DNA of 33,356 nucleotides from Methylotenera sp. (lineage in GTDB: Bacteria > Pseudomonadota > Gammaproteobacteria > Burkholderiales > Methylophilaceae): NCBI GenBank assembly GCA_014378495.1, contig JACMNP010000032.1, positions 1-33,356 of the forward strand, in the 5' to 3' direction. The translations under genes and the position numbers were made by a program. Below, one piece after another: positions 29,455 to 33,356 of the stretch. The notes under the pieces were generated by a model, which saw only the letters and a list, made by a program, of their open reading frames with translations, searched no databases and had not been told where the DNA came from. Numbering within the stretch: the stretch's first letter is position 1; every line of letters begins with the position of its first letter.

Positions 29455-29475
29455 TAAAATCTCCAGTACAAAAAG

Positions 29476-29501
29476 TAAGAGGCGGACATTGCCGCCTCTT
29501 A
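29476..29501 (-). terminator. Hairpin between ALDH and DUF779 genes; possible attenuator/partial terminator or mRNA processing element
   Basis: TAAGAGGCGG-CAATGT-CCGCCTCTTA perfect 10-bp stem, followed on the minus strand by CTTTTTG. Confidence 0.6.
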
Positions 29502-29551
29502 ATATTACGCTTACAGATTTACTTACTCAAGCTAGAAAAAACTTGTTCAAG

Positions 29552-31072
29552 TTAGAAGAAGCCTAGTTTTTTAGGGCTATAGCTTACTAACAAGTTTTTA
29601 GTTTGTTGGTAATGATCTAACATCATTTTGTGCGTTTCGCGACCAATACCAGATTCTTTGTAACCACCAAATGCTGCATGTGCAGGATAGGCGTGGTAAC
29701 AGTTAGTCCATACGCGACCCGCTTTGATGCCACGACCCATGCGGTAAGCACGGCTACCATCACGCGTCCAAACACCTGAGCCTAAACCAAATACAGTGTC
29801 ATTGGCGATTGCTAATGCATCGGCCTCATCTTTAAAAGTGGTGACCGCTAGCACTGGGCCAAAAATCTCTTCTTGGAACACGCGCATTTTGTTATTACCT
29901 TTAAGGAGTGTTGGCTGCACATAATAACCTTCAGCAAACTCACCTTTTAAGATATTACGTTGGCCACCAATGAGTAGTTCAGCACCTTCTTGTTTACCAA
30001 TATCCATGTAAGACATGATTTTATTCAATTGGTCTTGTGACGCTTGAGCACCAATCATCGTGTTAGGGTCTAATGGATTACCTTGTACAATTGCTGCAAC
30101 GCGAGGCAATACACGCTCCATGAATTTGTCATAGATAGACTCTTGAATCAATGCGCGTGACGGACTAGTACAGACTTCGCCTTGGTTGAATGCAAACAAG
30201 ACCAAACCTTCAACTGCTTTATCAAAAAAGTCATCGTCAGCATCGGCAATATCTTCAAAGAATACGTTAGGTGATTTGCCACCCAGTTCTAATGTGGCAG
30301 GAATCAAATTAGACGCAGCAGCTTGCGCGATGACGCGGCCTGTTGCAGTAGAGCCAGTAAATGCAATTTTACCAATACGGCGACTGTTCGCTAGCGGTGC
30401 GCCAACTTCTCGACCATAACCATTCACTACATTAATTACGCCTGGCGGTAGAATATCAGCAATTAATTCCATTAAAATCAATAAGCTAACAGGTGTGAAT
30501 TCTGCTGGCTTCATCACGACACAGTTACCTGCAACCACTGCTGGCGCTAGCTTCCAAGCTGCCATCAATATTGGGAAGTTCCATGGAATAATTTGGCCAA
30601 TCACACCAATAGGCTCATGGAAGTGATAGGCAACCATTGTTTCATCAATTTCACTTAAACTACCTTCTTGAGCACGCATACAGCCTGCAAAGTAGCGGAA
30701 ATGATCAATCGCCAATGGAATATCCGCATTCATCGTTTCGCGAATCGGTTTGCCGTTATCAATGGTTTCTGCAGTCGCTAGCAACTCTAAGTTTGCTTCC
30801 ATACGGTCTGCAATTTTAAGCATTAAGTTGGCACGTTCACTAGGTGCGGTGCGGCCCCATTTATCTGCTGCAGCATGTGCTGCATCTAATGCAAGTTCAA
30901 CATCTTCTGCGCTAGAGCGAGCAGCTTTTGTGTAAGGTTTGCCGGTAATAGGTGAAATAACATCGAAGTATTCACCTTTTGTAGGTGCAACCCACTTGCC
31001 GCCAATAAAATTATCGTATTTGGCTTTGTAAGGGATTTTTACGCCAAGGCCTTTTAATAGATCCAAACTCAT
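29552..31072 (-). CDS. NAD-dependent aldehyde dehydrogenase (AcoD/ExaC-like)
   Basis: [48 protein letters not shown] (catalytic Cys), 506 aa. Confidence 0.93.
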   Translation of the reverse strand: MSLDLLKGLGVKIPYKAKYDNFIGGKWVAPTKGEYFDVISPITGKPYTKAARSSAEDVELALDAAHAAADKWGRTAPSERANLMLKIADRMEANLELLATAETIDNGKPIRETMNADIPLAIDHFRYFAGCMRAQEGSLSEIDETMVAYHFHEPIGVIGQIIPWNFPILMAAWKLAPAVVAGNCVVMKPAEFTPVSLLILMELIADILPPGVINVVNGYGREVGAPLANSRRIGKIAFTGSTATGRVIAQAAASNLIPATLELGGKSPNVFFEDIADADDDFFDKAVEGLVLFAFNQGEVCTSPSRALIQESIYDKFMERVLPRVAAIVQGNPLDPNTMIGAQASQDQLNKIMSYMDIGKQEGAELLIGGQRNILKGEFAEGYYVQPTLLKGNNKMRVFQEEIFGPVLAVTTFKDEADALAIANDTVFGLGSGVWTRDGSRAYRMGRGIKAGRVWTNCYHAYPAHAAFGGYKESGIGRETHKMMLDHYQQTKNLLVSYSPKKLGFF

Positions 31073-31313
31073 GCTAACTCCTCCAGTATTACTGTTGTTT
31101 ATATAGTATTTCTAGTTGCAAAACCGCATTACTTCGTCACTGTTTTTATTGTGTGTAAAAGCTAGTTTAAATCTTCTGAATCCCTTATAAATAAAAGGGT
31201 TACAAAGCTAAGCCCGACCTAAACAATAAACCTTAGACGCGTGCAAATCAAGTCCAAACGTAACAATTTGTAAATTATTTTAGTGAAAAGCTATTTTATA
31301 TAAGTGATCTTTC

Positions 31314-31919
31314 TTAAGATGCTTTTAATCCATCGATATCATCCACAACCACAGCATATAAGTCACGCGTTGAAGCTAAAGCACCAAGATGCACCTCTTC
31401 TGCGGTTAACGTTTTACCATTGGTTGTCATCAGGGGTCTAGTTGCCGTCGCGCTCGCCACAATAGTAGGCGCATAGCCTAAATTAAAAGCACCATGTGCA
31501 GTTGAGTTAACACACATATGCGTCATAAAACCCGCCAATACAATATTTTGAACCTCTAGTGCTTTAAGTTCAGCGTTTAATGTGGTTTGTATAAATGCAT
31601 TAGGATAGTTTTTAACGATTACTTTCTCGCCAGTAATTGGCGCAACTTCAGCAGCAATCGCACCAATTTCTGCAGTCACGTCATAAGGTGTGCCCACTCC
31701 TGCATCATGTTGAATATGAATCACAGGCACTTTCAGTGCACGTGCCATTTTTAGTAGTTTTTGCGCTTCTAATATCGCAGGTTCAACGTTTGTTAGTTGC
31801 ATTACACCTTTTCGATAAGTATTCTGTATATCAATCAGAATAAGTGCAGAATCTTTTAAGCTAGTTGCATGGTGACCCATGCCAGTAATGTCGCGTAAGG
31901 TTTGAGAAGCTGTAACCAT
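31314..31919 (-). CDS. Isochorismatase/cysteine hydrolase family protein
   Basis: SALILIDIQNTYRKGVMQL (catalytic Asp), IVLAGFMTHMCVNSTAHGAFNLGY (catalytic Cys region). Confidence 0.9.
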   Translation of the reverse strand: MVTASQTLRDITGMGHHATSLKDSALILIDIQNTYRKGVMQLTNVEPAILEAQKLLKMARALKVPVIHIQHDAGVGTPYDVTAEIGAIAAEVAPITGEKVIVKNYPNAFIQTTLNAELKALEVQNIVLAGFMTHMCVNSTAHGAFNLGYAPTIVASATATRPLMTTNGKTLTAEEVHLGALASTRDLYAVVVDDIDGLKAS

Positions 31920-32151
31920 AGTTTGAGTTCCTATATTAAGTCGAAAATTAATTGGTGCTTACTAAGCTTACTTACTTTCCTAAAAAGTAAATTAAAGACA
32001 ATTTTGTTGCATGTAATTTAAATGGTAAACCTAAGATTTATACTTCACTATCCGCAAGCGAAAATTATCTGATGAAGCATTATTTTTATTAGCGTTACTT
32101 TTACGCTATAGTTGCACATAAATACTAACGGCAAATAAATTTACGCATAAT

Positions 32152-33356
32152 ATGGCACAAAATTTAGAATTTTCATCTATATTAACGCGCGATTTTTGGA
32201 GCAAATTTGCAAATCCGTCGCCAGCGGTATTAGGCAAATCCATACTTTCTTTACTTGTATTGGCAGAAACATTTGTATCTGTTTTCTGGATATACACATT
32301 ATCAAATTTAGGTGAGGGTTATGCGGTAATGGCCGCAGTACCTTACTTCTATTTAGTCATTTCCTACGTCAGTTTGTTCATATTTTACCGTTATAAACGA
32401 TTTGAATACTCTACTTTTACTCAGCTTGCCATGTTGCTCGTGATGCCATTCTTTATGCAATGGGCTATTGGCGGTTTTGCCGCTTCAAGTGGCGTGGCGA
32501 TTTGGGCGATTCTATCCCCCGTAGGTGCGTTAATGATATTAGGGACTCGCCAATCAACCTCGTGGTTTTTACTGTTTGTAGGTTTAGCCTTTGTGTCATG
32601 GAAGTTAAATCCTTACTTTGCGGGGAATGCGCTGCCTATTCCTGTTGATGTAAAGGATGCTTATTTTCTGATGAATATTACCGGCACAGCTGCAATATTG
32701 TATGGTGTACTACGGTTCTTTCAATCGCAAAAAGAACGAATCATGATTTCACTTGAGCAGGAGCAAGCGAGGTCAGATAAATTATTACTGAATATTTTGC
32801 CTGCAGCCATTGCTGAGCGACTTAAAGAAAACGATATGCGTATTGCCGATTCTTATGATTCGGTGACGGTCATGTTTGCCGACTTAGTGAATTTCACGCA
32901 AATCTCTGAAAAAATGCCGCCTACGCAGCTGATTGATTTTTTATCACAAGTATTTTTAAAATTTGATCAGCTAGCTGAAAAGTATCAAGTTGAAAAAATT
33001 AAGACGATAGGCGATGCCTATATGGTCATTTCTGGCGCGCCAGTACTTTGTGAGGATAACGCGCAGCGTATTGCTGGCATGGCATTAGAAATGCATTCCG
33101 CATTAAAAGAAGTGTCTATTAAAACGGGTTTAGACTTACAAATGCGCATTGGTATCAATACTGGTCCAGTCGTTGCAGGTGTGATCGGTAGCGCTAAATT
33201 CAGCTATGATTTGTGGGGTGATACCGTTAACTTAGCAAGCCGTATGGAGCATATTTGTGCACCAAACAGCATTCAAGTGACACACAATACGCAGTCAGTT
33301 CTTAGTCATATTTACAATTTCTCAGCAAAAACTAGTGTTGAAGTCAAAGGTAAAGG
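32152..33356 (+). CDS. Membrane-anchored class III adenylate/guanylate cyclase (3' truncated by window)
   Basis: Translated by hand from ATG 32152: MAQNLEFSSILTRDFWSKFANPSPAVLGKSILSLLVLAETFVSVFWIYTL...; several hydrophobic segments, then NILPAAIAERLKEND...VTVMFADLVNFTQIS...VEKIKTIGDAYMVISGAP...DLWGDTVNLASRME. Open to window end; absent from the ORF track. Confidence 0.92.
   Translation, partial: MAQNLEFSSILTRDFWSKFANPSPAVLGKSILSLLVLAETFVSVFWIYTLSNLGEGYAVMAAVPYFYLVISYVSLFIFYRYKRFEYSTFTQLAMLLVMPFFMQWAIGGFAASSGVAIWAILSPVGALMILGTRQSTSWFLLFVGLAFVSWKLNPYFAGNALPIPVDVKDAYFLMNITGTAAILYGVLRFFQSQKERIMISLEQEQARSDKLLLNILPAAIAERLKENDMRIADSYDSVTVMFADLVNFTQISEKMPPTQLIDFLSQVFLKFDQLAEKYQVEKIKTIGDAYMVISGAPVLCEDNAQRIAGMALEMHSALKEVSIKTGLDLQMRIGINTGPVVAGVIGSAKFSYDLWGDTVNLASRMEHICAPNSIQVTHNTQSVLSHIYNFSAKTSVEVKGK

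Noticed and set aside
31182-31199. CCCTTATAAATAAAAGGG inverted repeat upstream of the aldehyde dehydrogenase
   Set aside because: Only 5-bp perfect arms. I also looked for a sigma54 -24/-12 promoter on the minus strand here and did not find a convincing one.
32106-32297. 63-aa minus-strand ORF at the start of the cyclase gene
   Set aside because: Fully explained by the opposite-strand cyclase frame starting at 32152; no recognisable motifs.
32460-32648. 62-aa plus-strand ORF inside the cyclase gene
   Set aside because: Out of frame with the cyclase, which has clear catalytic motifs; chance ORF.

Overview
The gene content resembles a methylotrophic betaproteobacterium, probably of the Methylophilaceae. 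That assignment is inference from gene order and H4MPT/methanofuran-type genes. From left to right the window holds: the 3' end of a PhyH-like dioxygenase gene; a TetR/AcrR-type repressor divergent from a complete RND efflux operon (MFP, RND pump, OMF); two adjacent ~560-aa paralogous proteins of unknown function with a degenerate PilZ-like C-terminal signature; gltX; hfq-hflX-hflK-hflC-DUF2065-hisZ-purA; a tightly packed cluster of pterin/methanofuran-related genes (DmrB-like flavoprotein, dihydropteroate-synthase-related protein, DUF447, MfnB) directly behind purA; an OmpA-family porin; an MTA/SAH deaminase-ubiG-gph run; recR-ybaB-dnaX with a 4.5S SRP RNA on the minus strand; an aldehyde dehydrogenase with a DUF779 partner; an isochorismatase-family hydrolase; and the 5' part of a membrane-anchored class III adenylate cyclase that runs off the window. 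Most of this is conserved housekeeping sequence. The items most worth follow-up are the PilZ-like paralog pair, the DUF447/DHPS-like pair in the pterin cluster, the ALDH-hairpin-DUF779 unit, and a symmetric double operator over overlapping divergent promoters at the efflux locus. I found no CRISPR array, phage, transposon or tRNA.
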